Assembly: GCF_001012825.1 (NCBI RefSeq)
Contig: NZ_LCZJ02000023.1
Location: 193,158 to 257,157 of the forward strand
Reading direction: 5' to 3'
DNA: 64,000 bases
DNA from: Paenibacillus etheri
GTDB lineage: Bacteria > Bacillota > Bacilli > Paenibacillales > Paenibacillaceae
Position 1 is the first letter of the stretch, and every line of letters starts with the position of its first letter. Below, one piece after another: positions 8,254 to 19,000 of this stretch. Made by a program: the position numbers and the translations under genes. The notes beneath the pieces are model-generated. The model made no database searches. It was given only the letters and a program-made list of their open reading frames with translations, and was not told where the DNA came from.

Positions 8254-9174
8254 CTAAAACAAGGAGTAGTCCTTGTTCGTCTTACGGATGATGAAATTGA
8301 CGATCATAATCAAGGCGAAGCCGAAAAAGGATTGATACAGGCCTGCTGCCGTACCCATACCGATGTCAAAATTGACCGTCAGGGAACGGAACACATACGT
8401 GTCGATAATGTCTGTGGCATCGTACAGCATACCGTTGCTTCCGATAATCTGATAGAACAGATCGAATTGCCCCTTCATAATGCCGCCTAGACTGAATAGA
8501 ATCAGCAGAATGAAGGTAGGCTTCAGCAACGGCAGCGTGATATTGCGGATTTGCTGAAAAATAGTCGCGCCGTCGATTTTCGCCGCCTCGTAATATTCAT
8601 CGCTGATCGCCATAATGGCTGCCAAATAAATGACAGTGCCGTAGCCAAGCCCTTTCCAGACACTAAAGAACACAATAATGAACTTCCACGGCGCCGTATG
8701 CAGGTAGAAATCATAGGAATGAAGTCCAATCTGCTTAAGTACGCTGTTGACTACCCCGAGGTCTGAGAACAGGTTATAGACGAACGCGCCTACCAGCACC
8801 CAGGACAGAAAATAGGGAAGAAACATCAGCGACTGGGCCGTCTTCTTAAACAGCTTGCCGGACAGCTGAGCAAGGAATACGGCACAAATAATCTGCATGA
8901 TATTGCCCAGTAAAATGAACGCCAGATTATACAGTACGGTATTCTTGGTCAGATTCCACAGTACTCCTGTCTTAAGCAGGAAATTGAAATTCTCCATCCC
9001 GACAAACTGGCTTCCAAAAAGCCCCCCGTCAAAATCAAACTTCGTAAAGGCGTAATACACGCCAATCATCGGGATGTAACTAAACACAATGAAAAACAAA
9101 ATTGTTGGTGCAATCATCAGCAGAAGCGTCTTGCTCTGACGCAGTTCCCGGATGATCCCGCCCTTTCCGGACAT
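8254..9174 (-). CDS. Carbohydrate ABC transporter permease, LplB-like
   Basis: 306 residues from the ATG at 9174, chosen because GGAGG at 9182-9186 is 8 nt upstream; a longer frame upstream has no ribosome site and an unrelated composition. Six membrane segments follow, the first near residues 16-36 (LLLMIAPTILFFIVFSYIPM). The EAA loop reads EAAKIDGATIFQQIRNITLPLLKP. It is the first gene of the importer operon. The N-terminal extension of about 10 residues before the first helix is usual for LplB relatives. Confidence 0.92.
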   Translation of the reverse strand: MSGKGGIIRELRQSKTLLLMIAPTILFFIVFSYIPMIGVYYAFTKFDFDGGLFGSQFVGMENFNFLLKTGVLWNLTKNTVLYNLAFILLGNIMQIICAVFLAQLSGKLFKKTAQSLMFLPYFLSWVLVGAFVYNLFSDLGVVNSVLKQIGLHSYDFYLHTAPWKFIIVFFSVWKGLGYGTVIYLAAIMAISDEYYEAAKIDGATIFQQIRNITLPLLKPTFILLILFSLGGIMKGQFDLFYQIIGSNGMLYDATDIIDTYVFRSLTVNFDIGMGTAAGLYQSFFGFALIMIVNFIIRKTNKDYSLF

Positions 9175-9353
9175 CGAATCAGCCTCCTTCTCCTTCTGTT
9201 TGGAATATTTCGCCGGTACTTCCGGCTTCAAGGTCCATACTAGGAGACAGCATCTTTCCGGGCAACTTACCATATGCGATATGACTCACTTTTTGCTTAA
9301 AAAGCAGACTAATTTTTTCCGAACTGACTGCTTATTTGCTACCTCTGTACGTT

Positions 9354-9396
9354 AAAAAAGGCGATCCTGCGCGATTTTACCGCCATGGATCGCCTT
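9354..9396 (-). terminator. Terminator
   Basis: AAGGCGATCC pairs with GGATCGCCTT and is followed on the minus strand by TTTTTT. It directly follows the stop of the regulator gene at 9402 and isolates it from the importer operon. Confidence 0.85.
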
Positions 9397-9401
9397 CTCT
9401 T

Positions 9402-11702
9402 CTAATCAGCTGCAATGCCTGCTTCTACGCCGTCATCATCTGTTCGCCCCCGGCCCGTTCTGCGGTATTCCGCAGGCGTTACACCGTTGTACTTCTTGAA
9501 CGCTTTGAAAAAGTACGGGCTGTTCGAGAAGCCCGCGCGTTCTGCGATTTCTCCGACGGGGGCATCCGTATGCAGCAGCAGCTCGCGCACTCTGCTCATC
9601 CGCACCTTCTGGATATAACCTAGTATCGTCTGCAGCGTATGCTGTTTGAACACGCGCCCGATATAGGTGGCGGACATGCCAAGCTCCTCTGCCAGCATGT
9701 CCAGAGACAGATTCGGATCGGCATAACGTTCATCGAGAATTTTTTTGATCCGGCCAGGCAATTCATCCTGCCGGCTCTTCTTCCGTTCATTCATCTGATT
9801 CTCCAACTGATCAAATAGGAACATACAACGTTCAATGAACTGCTCCATCGTCTCAGTCCGGGAGTGCGGCATATACAGCTGCAGATTAATGAACTCCCAG
9901 TCCTCGTTCGACGGTGAATGTGACCGGATAATCCGCAACGCGTTCTGCAGCGCAAAGATCAGATGTGAAACGGCAAACTGGTAGGAAATATAGGTATAAG
10001 CAGCCGTATCTACAATGATCTCGCGGAACAGCTGCCTTACATCAGCTATCCGCCCCAGCATTAGCTCATCAATCATCTGCTTCTCTTTATGCAGTGGATA
10101 TTCATAACGTTTGGTCTTGTTCTGTTCCACTTCCTCGGCTTCGATATGGCTGCCGGCTCCGCTGAACACCCAGCTGTATGAGGCTTCCACCGCCTGCTGA
10201 TACAAGGCGTGCACCGCTTCAACACCCGGACCGCTCAGGCTCGAGGAAACAGTGACTGACAGCTTCAAATATTCGCTGACCGCTGTCTGAATCCAGGAAG
10301 CAGACTCCTTGCACCGCTCCCGGTCACCTTCGGCATCGCCGGACATCTGAAGCAGCACCGCCGCCTGTTCATCCCCGATATCCGCCGCGGTGGCGGGAAT
10401 GCCAGCGGCAGCGAACAGCTCTTGGGCAATGTTGAGCACTCCGTAGATCAACAGCTTGCGGTCCTCCGCTTTGTATCGGTTCACGAACAGCAGGTGGTCG
10501 TCTACCATGATCAGCAGGACACGGACCGGCTGTAAAGGATCCAGCGGAATGCTGTACCGTTCAAACCGGTCGGCTGCATGCCGAGCGTTCATCTGTGTAT
10601 ATCCCTTCAACAGGCTGCGGAGATAATCCATGCGCATGGCCTGGACACTCTCCCGCTGCTCTGTCTCCAGCTTACCTAGCCGGGAGAGCTTGTGGTTCAG
10701 CCCGCTGAAAATCCGACGGGACAGCAGAGAAGACAGCGCAAGTCCGGCGAGCAGGATGCCTCCGGCAACGATCATTGTCTTGGTCCGCATACTGTCGATA
10801 TTCTGGCTGATTACTGAATAAGGCACAATGCGTATATACCTCCAGCCTAGATAGTCAGACCTGCTGTAGGTGATCAGAGATTTGACATGATCGACCTCAG
10901 CGGCAAAATACCCGGAACCCTCCGGATCTCGCAATATCCGGTCTATATACGTCGTGCCCTTAAGGCTGCTCAGCATCGGCGTCTTCCAGCTGTTCGTGAC
11001 AAGTGTGCCGTTTTCGTCGATCAGAAAGGTATTCGTCGGAGCATTCGTCAGAGAACCGTCGATATGCTTATGCAGCTGCGTCTCCTTGATGTTGACGACG
11101 ACCGCATTCTTCCGCGACTTCTTGCTGAGCGTGTCATATAGCAAAAAAGTATACGTATCGCGTTCCCGCTCAGCGATGTTTCCGACGAGCCCATCGATCC
11201 TCAACTTGCGAGGAATCGGCATCAGCGTGTTGTAATCGTTTACATGTTGGAGCATGCTGCGCAACTCCTGGTCGTAAAATTCCGGCTCACTGAACACAGA
11301 AGGTACGTTCATATCAGAACTGACATAGAAGGTGCGTGCCTCGGCATTGTAAACATAGATAGACTCGATAAAGGGCGAGGTTTCACGGTAATTGGTCAGC
11401 TGCCGGATAGAAACAGCAATGTCCAGCGCACTGACGTCGGGAAAATTAAGCAGATTGGCGACATTCTGATCGCTGTGAATCTGCTTGGCGAACGTGGCGG
11501 CGGTCACAGCCATCACAGAGGCTTCCTGAGTCGTCTGCGCCAGACTACCCATCGTCTGATCATAGGATTGGCGGAGCGCAATTTTCTCAAAATTCATATA
11601 CAAAATGATGGACAGGATGGAAATTGTCAGAAAAATCGTGACTACCATTACGGAAAAAAACTTCCCGAAGTAGCGTTCTACCTTTCTATGCGGCATTTTC
11701 AT
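9402..11702 (-). CDS. Membrane-bound AraC-family regulator, YesN type
   Basis: 766 residues from the ATG at 11702; GGGGG lies 8 nt upstream. One membrane helix near residues 16-36 and a second near 300-322 (MIVAGGILLAGLALSSLL) flank an extracytoplasmic dCache-like sensor of about 260 residues. A linker follows, then a C-terminal AraC DNA-binding domain at about residues 655-755 with two helix-turn-helices (LSLDMLAEELGMSATYIGRVF and VGEIAERAGFSNSPYFFKAF, each cut to its core here). Such one-protein systems sense sugars outside the cell and activate neighbouring importer and hydrolase genes. It sits between the importer operon and lacI, all on the minus strand. Confidence 0.9.
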   Translation of the reverse strand: MKMPHRKVERYFGKFFSVMVVTIFLTISILSIILYMNFEKIALRQSYDQTMGSLAQTTQEASVMAVTAATFAKQIHSDQNVANLLNFPDVSALDIAVSIRQLTNYRETSPFIESIYVYNAEARTFYVSSDMNVPSVFSEPEFYDQELRSMLQHVNDYNTLMPIPRKLRIDGLVGNIAERERDTYTFLLYDTLSKKSRKNAVVVNIKETQLHKHIDGSLTNAPTNTFLIDENGTLVTNSWKTPMLSSLKGTTYIDRILRDPEGSGYFAAEVDHVKSLITYSRSDYLGWRYIRIVPYSVISQNIDSMRTKTMIVAGGILLAGLALSSLLSRRIFSGLNHKLSRLGKLETEQRESVQAMRMDYLRSLLKGYTQMNARHAADRFERYSIPLDPLQPVRVLLIMVDDHLLFVNRYKAEDRKLLIYGVLNIAQELFAAAGIPATAADIGDEQAAVLLQMSGDAEGDRERCKESASWIQTAVSEYLKLSVTVSSSLSGPGVEAVHALYQQAVEASYSWVFSGAGSHIEAEEVEQNKTKRYEYPLHKEKQMIDELMLGRIADVRQLFREIIVDTAAYTYISYQFAVSHLIFALQNALRIIRSHSPSNEDWEFINLQLYMPHSRTETMEQFIERCMFLFDQLENQMNERKKSRQDELPGRIKKILDERYADPNLSLDMLAEELGMSATYIGRVFKQHTLQTILGYIQKVRMSRVRELLLHTDAPVGEIAERAGFSNSPYFFKAFKKYNGVTPAEYRRTGRGRTDDDGVEAGIAAD

Positions 11703-11754
11703 GCATGATTCCCCCACCAAAGGATAGTGTTATTCCAGCCCCGTAGGTGGGCAT

Positions 11755-12774
11755 TCATTTCGAATCCGCCCCTTTTTGCGAAGAACCTTTGACAACCAGC
11801 CTGGAATCGACCATAAAATTTCTTTGACCCTGCTGGAGATTGCCATTGATCTGATCGATAACCTTGTCCGCCAGCAGCGCCCCCAACTCGTACAGCGGCT
11901 GTTCAACTGAGCTGATCTTAGGCGATACATAATTGGTAATCCGGATATTGTCGACGCCCACCACCGCCATTCGGTCCGGAATCGCAATGCCATACTCAAA
12001 GCAAGCTTTGTACACACCTAATGCCATCTCGTCATTGGCGGCAAAAACCGCTGTAAAATCGCCGCTTTCTTCCCATAACCGACAGAAAGCTGCATATCCT
12101 CCATCTTCGGAGAATTCTCCTTTCTCAACCAGAGTTGACAGAAAAGGAAGTCCCGCCGCAGCCAGCCCCTCCTTAAACCCTTGCAGCCGCTCGATGCTGT
12201 CGAGCGCCTCCTCGTAGCCGTTCAAAAAAGCAATCCTCCGGTGCCCGTTTGCCGCCAGATGAGTAACCACATCACGGCCGATTTTCCAGTTATCCGTAGT
12301 GGAGCAGGGAATATTAGGATGTCCAAGCCGGCGTCCGATAACCCCAATCGTGTACCCTTCACCAGCGAAGGCCGCGATCTCTTCGTCGCTCAGCATCGGC
12401 GCCACCAGGATAATGCCGTCTACTGTCCGGTTCTGAAGCAGTGACAAATACTCCAGTTCCTTCTTCTTCTCATTTTGTGAATTGCAGATGAGAATTTTGT
12501 AATTCATTGCGTTCGCCCTTTGTTCAATTCCCTTGATAATCTCGGCATGATAGGATACCCCGATATCGAGTACGACGACGCCCAGCGTCATGGTCTTCCT
12601 GGATCGGAGTTGCTTGCCCATGGCGTTCGGTGTATAGTTCAATTCCTGAATGGCCTTCAATACCTTACTTTGCGTTTCCTTAGTTACCAGCGGACTGTCG
12701 TTCAATACGCGTGATACCGTCGCGGGCGAGACATTGGCAATCCGGGCAACATCGATAATTTTGCTATTCTTCAT
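11755..12774 (-). CDS. LacI-family repressor
   Basis: 339 residues. N-terminal lambda-repressor-like HTH at residues 4-24 (IIDVARIANVSPATVSRVLN) with the hinge helix near 50-58 (MGKQLRSR), then a periplasmic-binding-protein-like effector domain. No ribosome site better than GTGATCTG is visible before the ATG. Its promoter (12807-12835) contains the palindrome TGAAATCGATTTCA inside the -35 region, which suggests autorepression. The same palindrome recurs three times upstream of the giant gene at 13023-21095. The inducer is probably a sugar released by the locus enzymes; this is inference. Confidence 0.92.
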   Translation of the reverse strand: MKNSKIIDVARIANVSPATVSRVLNDSPLVTKETQSKVLKAIQELNYTPNAMGKQLRSRKTMTLGVVVLDIGVSYHAEIIKGIEQRANAMNYKILICNSQNEKKKELEYLSLLQNRTVDGIILVAPMLSDEEIAAFAGEGYTIGVIGRRLGHPNIPCSTTDNWKIGRDVVTHLAANGHRRIAFLNGYEEALDSIERLQGFKEGLAAAGLPFLSTLVEKGEFSEDGGYAAFCRLWEESGDFTAVFAANDEMALGVYKACFEYGIAIPDRMAVVGVDNIRITNYVSPKISSVEQPLYELGALLADKVIDQINGNLQQGQRNFMVDSRLVVKGSSQKGADSK

Positions 12775-12806
12775 CAGATCACATACTTTCGAGGGTTAAT
12801 AAATCC

Positions 12807-12835
12807 ATTATAACTATCAATGAAATCGATTTCAA
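12807..12835 (-). promoter_or_regulatory. lacI promoter
   Basis: Minus strand: -35 TTGAAA (12835-12830), 17-nt spacer, -10 TATAAT (12812-12807), about 35 nt before the lacI ATG. Confidence 0.75.
12821..12834. promoter_or_regulatory. Operator palindrome in the lacI promoter
   Basis: Perfect 14-bp palindrome TGAAATCGATTTCA overlapping the -35 box. The CG centre is typical of LacI-family operators. It matches copies at 21124 and 21254 exactly and the copy at 21364 with one change. CcpA could in principle also bind, since it resembles a cre site. Confidence 0.7.
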
Positions 12836-12910
12836 TATCCTTTCGTTTCCTGCCTCAGATCTACTTGTTTTCTCAACAAACATTTCTAGCCTCCATTTCT
12901 TTTCGGTTTC

Positions 12911-12950
12911 AGGCAAAACAAAATCAGGCACCGCACAAGCTATGCCTGAT
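12911..12950 (-). terminator. Terminator of the giant surface-enzyme gene
   Basis: ATCAGGCA pairs with TGCCTGAT; the minus strand continues TTTTGTTTTG. It lies about 70 nt past the stop codon at 13023. Confidence 0.7.
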
Positions 12951-12973
12951 CTTTGCTCTTCTTTTCGAAGGAT

Positions 12974-13013
12974 CGGGCCGTCTTCGGCAATAAACGTTCA
13001 CCGAAACGGCCCG
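12974..13013. repeat. Long GC-rich inverted repeat after the giant gene
   Basis: CGGGCCGT / ACGGCCCG with an inner TTCGG / CCGAA pairing forms a two-part stem 10 nt past the stop codon. No T run follows, so it may stabilise the 3' end or act together with the terminator at 12911-12950. Confidence 0.5.
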
Positions 13014-13022
13014 CCATTTCAA

Positions 13023-16000
13023 CTAATACATTATTCCGTACAACCGGTAAAGCGTAACAGCAGCTTCCGCCCTGGTGATCGGCGAAACGGGCTGCAAGTA
13101 ACCGTTATAGCCCTTGAACAAACCGGCCGAAACCGCACGGGCCACACTTTCCCTGGCATAAGCGGATACCTGCGAAGCATCCCTGAATTCCGGCAATGCC
13201 TCTCCGCTGACCACGGAGCGTTCTTTGCCTGCCGCAAGCATGGCGCTGTCCAGCATCATCATCATTTCCTGACGGGTTACCGGCTGCTCCGGCCGGAACT
13301 CACCACTGCCCGAACCGCGCACAATGCCCAGCGTCCGCGCAGCATTCACATCTTCATAGTAATAATCAGCCTGCGCTATATCCGTAAAGGAATGGGAGGC
13401 TTGCGCCCGCAGATCAAACAACCGCATAATCATGACTACCGCATCCGCGCGGTTAATAGTTTGCGCAGGCGAATACGAATGCTGCGAGACTCCCCGGATG
13501 GCGCCCTTAGATGCAAGAGCTTCCACCGCTGCCTGCGCCCAGCCGTAGCGGCCCAGATCGCTGAAACTCTTGGCTACAGAGACAACTGCATAACGGCTGA
13601 AGTGATGTGTGGTGAATAGCATCTCACCACCTATGCTGTCATATCGTCCGCTGACTACCGGCTGTCCATTTCCGTCTTTACCGATCTGCCAGAACGTCAG
13701 CTGAGACGGGTTGAGCGCTTCAGCGGAGGAAAGCTGGTAAGGCGTGCGGAACGTAACGGTCGCTAGATTGTTCTGCCAGCTGACAGGATTTCCGTCCACG
13801 GCAGCGCCCAGTTCGACAGCCGGACGGCTGCCCACAGCCTGCTTGACGTCCTCATCCGCACCGGACAGATCCGCGAGCTTAACGGACACAGCAATCTGCT
13901 TTGCTTCTTTAGCCATGCCCGCAAACATATCGCCCGGAAGTAGCAGGCTACCTGCAGGGGTAATAAATTGGATCCGCACCTGCTTCATTGAAGCCAGATA
14001 TGAGGCAGGCAGCTGCAATTCGAATATTGTCTTACCCGCAGCTGATCCGGCCTTAAACGTAAGCGTCCGCACTCCATTGGTATCCGCCGGAGCGGCGGCG
14101 AGCGCCTTCGCTAGCTCCGCTGTGCCGGGAGCAAGAACAGACTTCGCACCGTCTGTTGCGCCTGCGGAGACGGAAGAGGCCGGTGTGCCGGTTCCGGTAT
14201 CAGGGCTGGTAACAGAAGTTCCCTTCTTACTGATAACCAGCAGTTGCGTTCCAGGTACGGCTTCGTAATAGACAAATGCACCTTCACCCTCACGGACCGG
14301 CTTCAGGTTATAAGAAGTGGCTCCCCGTGTGAGAGTAACCTCACTCCATTCTGCCGGAACCTTCGTTCTCAGTGTCAGCGGCTCATTATAAATTGCTGGG
14401 TCCAGTGCGCTCTCCAGCTTAACCTCAATTGCACCGGAAGCGGTTTTAGTAGCCTTAACTGTGGCGTTCTGTCTTTCACGCAAATATTTGCCCACCTCGG
14501 CAAAGGTACCGTTCCAAAGAGCATCTATCCGCTGGGCTACATATCCGTAATGATTGTCATACAGGCTGAGCGGAGGTGAAGACCAGCCTTCACCATCATT
14601 GCCATGGCCGGTCAGAATCAGCCAGTTGCCCTTGGCGATGCCAAAGTCGGTCCACTCATCCAGTTGGACGGCCGTTGTCGTGCTTTCAACCATTGTGCTG
14701 CTCAGATTGTAATACTGCTCTGTACTGCTGGCATTGCCGGCATTGTTGCCTCCCTGGCGCGCGGCAACGAAATACTTGGCTGCTTCTGCCGCAACCGCCG
14801 CATTGCTCGTATTGTACGGGAGCGCCAGCGATTCCGGCTTATAACCGGTCTTCTCCTTGATCCGGGCGACAGAATCCTTGAACTCGGAGGACACATTTGA
14901 CGCGCTGAGCGTGGTCAGATTCCGGTGAGTAACCGTATGGCTCGCTATATCGAAAATCCCTTTATCCAGCAGTGCTTTCCACTGATCCCACGTGCCCGTG
15001 GAAGCGCCAGTGTCATTATAACCATCGTCGATCCAGCCGCTGATGAGCGCCAGCGTTCCCTTCAGACTGTATTTTTCATGCAATCCGGCAAACCGTAAAA
15101 CGGATTTGTAGATACCATCATCGTACATTATCGAATACGCGCCGGCCTTGCCGTCTTTCCAGGTGGTGACCTCCGTATCCCCGATGCTGTAAAGTGTGCC
15201 CCGGATGGCTTTGGCCACTGTATCGGCTAAAGTCCAGGCTCCCTTCGGATTCGGATGAATCTTATCTGGAAAGTCGCTGCGGCTTCCGGCTGTGGCCGCG
15301 TTCACGTCGATCAGGGTTGCGCCTGTCGCTTCAGCCGCCTGCCGGATCAGAGGAATGACCCCGTTTTGCAGGACGGAGTTGACAATGCCATAAGCCTGGT
15401 TCGGATCGTCGTTGAACACTGCCGGTGGCAGATTGACAAAGACCTTCGGATGACTTGGCAGTGCCTGATACAATTGAATCAGCTCTTTATAATTGCTCAG
15501 AAACTGGTTCTGCCCCTCCTTCCAGTTCCAGGATTTCGTGTCATTGGTACCAAGCTGGATAACCACAACGTCTGGAGCATAAGTCTGGCTGGCCGCAAAT
15601 GCTGCTTCGTTCCAGTATGGATCGTCGCCGTCCTTTAGCAGCGTACGGCCGCTGACGCCGAAGTTCTTGACGGCAAAGTTGCTCCCGAGCAGCGACTGGA
15701 GCTGTGCCGGATAACTCGTTACCCCGGCATATTTCAGCCCGGCTCCTGCTGTGATGCTATCGCCGACCGCTGCCACCTTGATTTGACCTTCCGGACGGTT
15801 CTTCTCCGGAATTTTTTCCGTATACGTGGCGGGAATTTCATCCGACGGATATTCAGCGAAGTACAGATCATCAAAATAATAAGTGCCGGGATTCCACTCC
15901 GACAACCGGATTTCCTTCAGACGGCTGATATCTGCAGAGGTCTTCATCAGTGGAAGAAACACTTTCGTCCACTGCCCCTTGACTGAACCCACATCGGTCC

Positions 16001-19000
16001 AGTTATTCACGGAGACCGTGCCGTCTGTATCCACAAAGGTAACGTGGACGGTGTTCGATCCCTGCATATCCTTAACATAGAAGGCCAGATAATTGAAGCT
16101 GGAAGCATCTATAGAAGCTGCGCCGCCCTGGGGCTTAATGATGACAGATTGCTTATCCGCTCCCGGTGAGCCGCCGTCTCCAGTGACTTCCAGCTTCACA
16201 CTTCCCATTCCTTCAGGATTGACCCCAAATGTCCGGTCCACTGCCGCGACGGCATTCACACCCTGGCCAACCTGCACGTCTGTCTCCTCAAAAGACTGGA
16301 ACCAGCCGCTAGCACCTACAGGATACGAAGCGGGCTCCGCGCCGGTCTTGTAGGTTGCCGCGAAGAAGTTGTCGACCCCTAGCTGCTCAGAAGCGTTCAT
16401 GCCGATCCTGATCTGGGTAATCGCCAGCGTATTCAACTTCCGGCCGGACAGTGGAACGCCCTGCGCCTTCAGAAGCGGAATACTCAGCCGCGTCCATGCA
16501 TCTTTCACCGTCTTCCCTTCCGTTTCCGTTGTCCAGGAACGCCCCTCGGCATCCACGAGCGTAATGGAAAGAGGTCTGTCCCCCACGCTGTCCTTGGCGT
16601 AGAAGTTCAGGTAATTGTAGCCTGTCAGATCGCTATTGATCGCGCCGCCCTGCGGAACAAATGCGGCATAAGTCCCGTCCGCTCCGGAACCGGCTGTGAT
16701 CTTGAGACTCTTCGTGCCGTTGCCTGCCGCGCTGTCTGCTGCTGATTCCAGCTGCAGCTGAGCGGATGAAGATAAATAACCCCGGCCAGACTCAAAGCTC
16801 TGGAACCAAGTCGAAATACCGGCCGGCTGCGGCTGCGTTCCGGCTGAAATCCGGTTATACCGGTTATAACGCTCGGCCAGAATATCCTTCACCTGCTTCG
16901 GCGTTGTCCGGTCCATATGATACAGGCCCATCGTCTGCATGCCCGTAATATTGGTATACCAGTTATATGCAGTCCACCAGGCTGCACCGCTCAGCAGTCC
17001 GCCAGGGTTCGGCGTTCCGTCCTCCGCCCGGGTAGCTGTGCGGGCAAAGGCATTGAAGGTGCCGGAGAACAGCGCCGTCTGCCTTGTGTCCGAGGCGGTT
17101 TCGTCACCCGACCAGTAGCCGTACTCTGTGGCAATAATCGGCTTACCCGGATGCAGCGCATGTATGTCCTCAATTTCCTCCTGTGTCTCCAAGTCAGTAT
17201 TCGCGCCGTAGAAGGCGCCGAAATACATAGTCATTCCGATGATATCCGCCGGGGAATGCGAATGGTCGCTCACGCCTTTGTACGGATTCGCCACGGCCGA
17301 CTGGCCAACCAGTCTTGTTCCGTCGATAGCATGTGCAGCGTCGCGCAGCTCTTGGATAAAGTTGACACGCTCCAGCTGCCCGCCTGACTCATTGCTGACT
17401 CCGTCAAACCAGACGGAAGGACGGTTGTAATTACTGAAGATCATTTCCTCCATCATTTGCTTGGCCTGGCCCCGCTGACGCTGCAGGTCGAAGGCTTCTC
17501 CACTGAACCAATAGGCCGGAATTTCCTGCCATATGGCCAAGCCGATCCGGTCGGCATACTGATAGGTTGGCAGGCTGTGCGGAAAATGCCCAGTTCGGAC
17601 GAAATTGGCTTTCAGCTCCTCCCTGATCTTCAGCAGGTCGCTATACCGGGTAGCATTATCAAGCGAAGGTCCTTTGTCACTACTGTCCTCCGTATAACCG
17701 ACCCCAGTGAGGAATGGTGCCAACTCTCCATTCAGCTTAAGCTGTACACCTTCCGCTTCCAATGTACGGATACCGAACTGGGTATAGAAGGTGTCCGTTA
17801 CTGCTCCACCGGTCTTCTGCTCTACCTTTAAAATATACAGATTCGGTTCAGACGGACTCCACAGCTTCGGCTCAGGTACTTTCACCTCGATTGTTTGTAC
17901 CGCCTGCCCGTTGACCGGAACCGTAAATGTGCTTCCTTGTGCCGCGACAGCTTCCGTACCCGTCAGGTCCTGCGCATATTCGCTGAGCTGGTTACCCTCT
18001 CCGATCTCCGCTTCATAGACTGTATAGGACAGCTGAACCTGCTTCAGCGTTTTTCCCGTATGATTCAGAAAGGTGCGGACCGACAGTTGTCCATCCGTAT
18101 CCAGCGTACGCACATCACTGCGCACCACATAGGTTTCCGGCATAAATTCAACATAGGCGTCCCGCAGAATTCCTGTGTAGTTGAACCAGTCGGACGTCGC
18201 GTACGGCAGTATTTCCCCGTTATTGAACGTGTCCCATTTCGGATTGTCGACCCGCACAGCGATTACATTGTCGCCGCCGTAGTTCAATAGACCGGAAACG
18301 TCTAATGCGAATGGCGTGTAGCCACCCTGATGCCCGCCCGCATATTGTCCATTGATCCACACATCCGCAAAATAGTTGACGCCGAGGAAAGTAAGCTGTG
18401 CTGGCTGCCCCTTAAGAGAGTTACTCACCTCAAAATGTTTGCGGTACCATACACCTCCCTGATAACCCGATTTGTCACTCTTGTTTTCCGGACCACTCAG
18501 TGATTCGTAAACCACACCCTCATCCTCCGGGAGAGGCAGCGTCTTGCCGGTCCAGCTAGAGTCATTGTAACCAATCTCCTGTCTGCCGCCCGCCTCTTCC
18601 TCAAGACCGGCAGTTCTAGCGCTGTCCCGGGGTGCTGCTGACAGCTGGGAATCCAGGGTGGTTCTTTCTTTTTTCCAGTCCCCGTTTAAAGAGAGGTACG
18701 TTCTGTCCTGCTGCTTCTCGAAAGAACCCAGCGGCAGACTACTAGAATAGGGCATCGCTTCGCCGTTCACATCCTTCAGTACCAATTGCGTAAAACCGGC
18801 ATTCGGGAAGCCTGCGCTTTCGTTTTTACCGAAATAAAATTCATCCAAATAATAGATCCCCGCTTTCACCGGTGTCACCGTCACTGCACTAAGGCGTGCA
18901 AATTGGAAATTCGCGCCCTTATCCAAAGGTATAACGATCCGATTCCACCCACCTGCTATCGTCCCTCCGGTCTGCCAGTCTACTGTTTTGCCGCTAGCAT

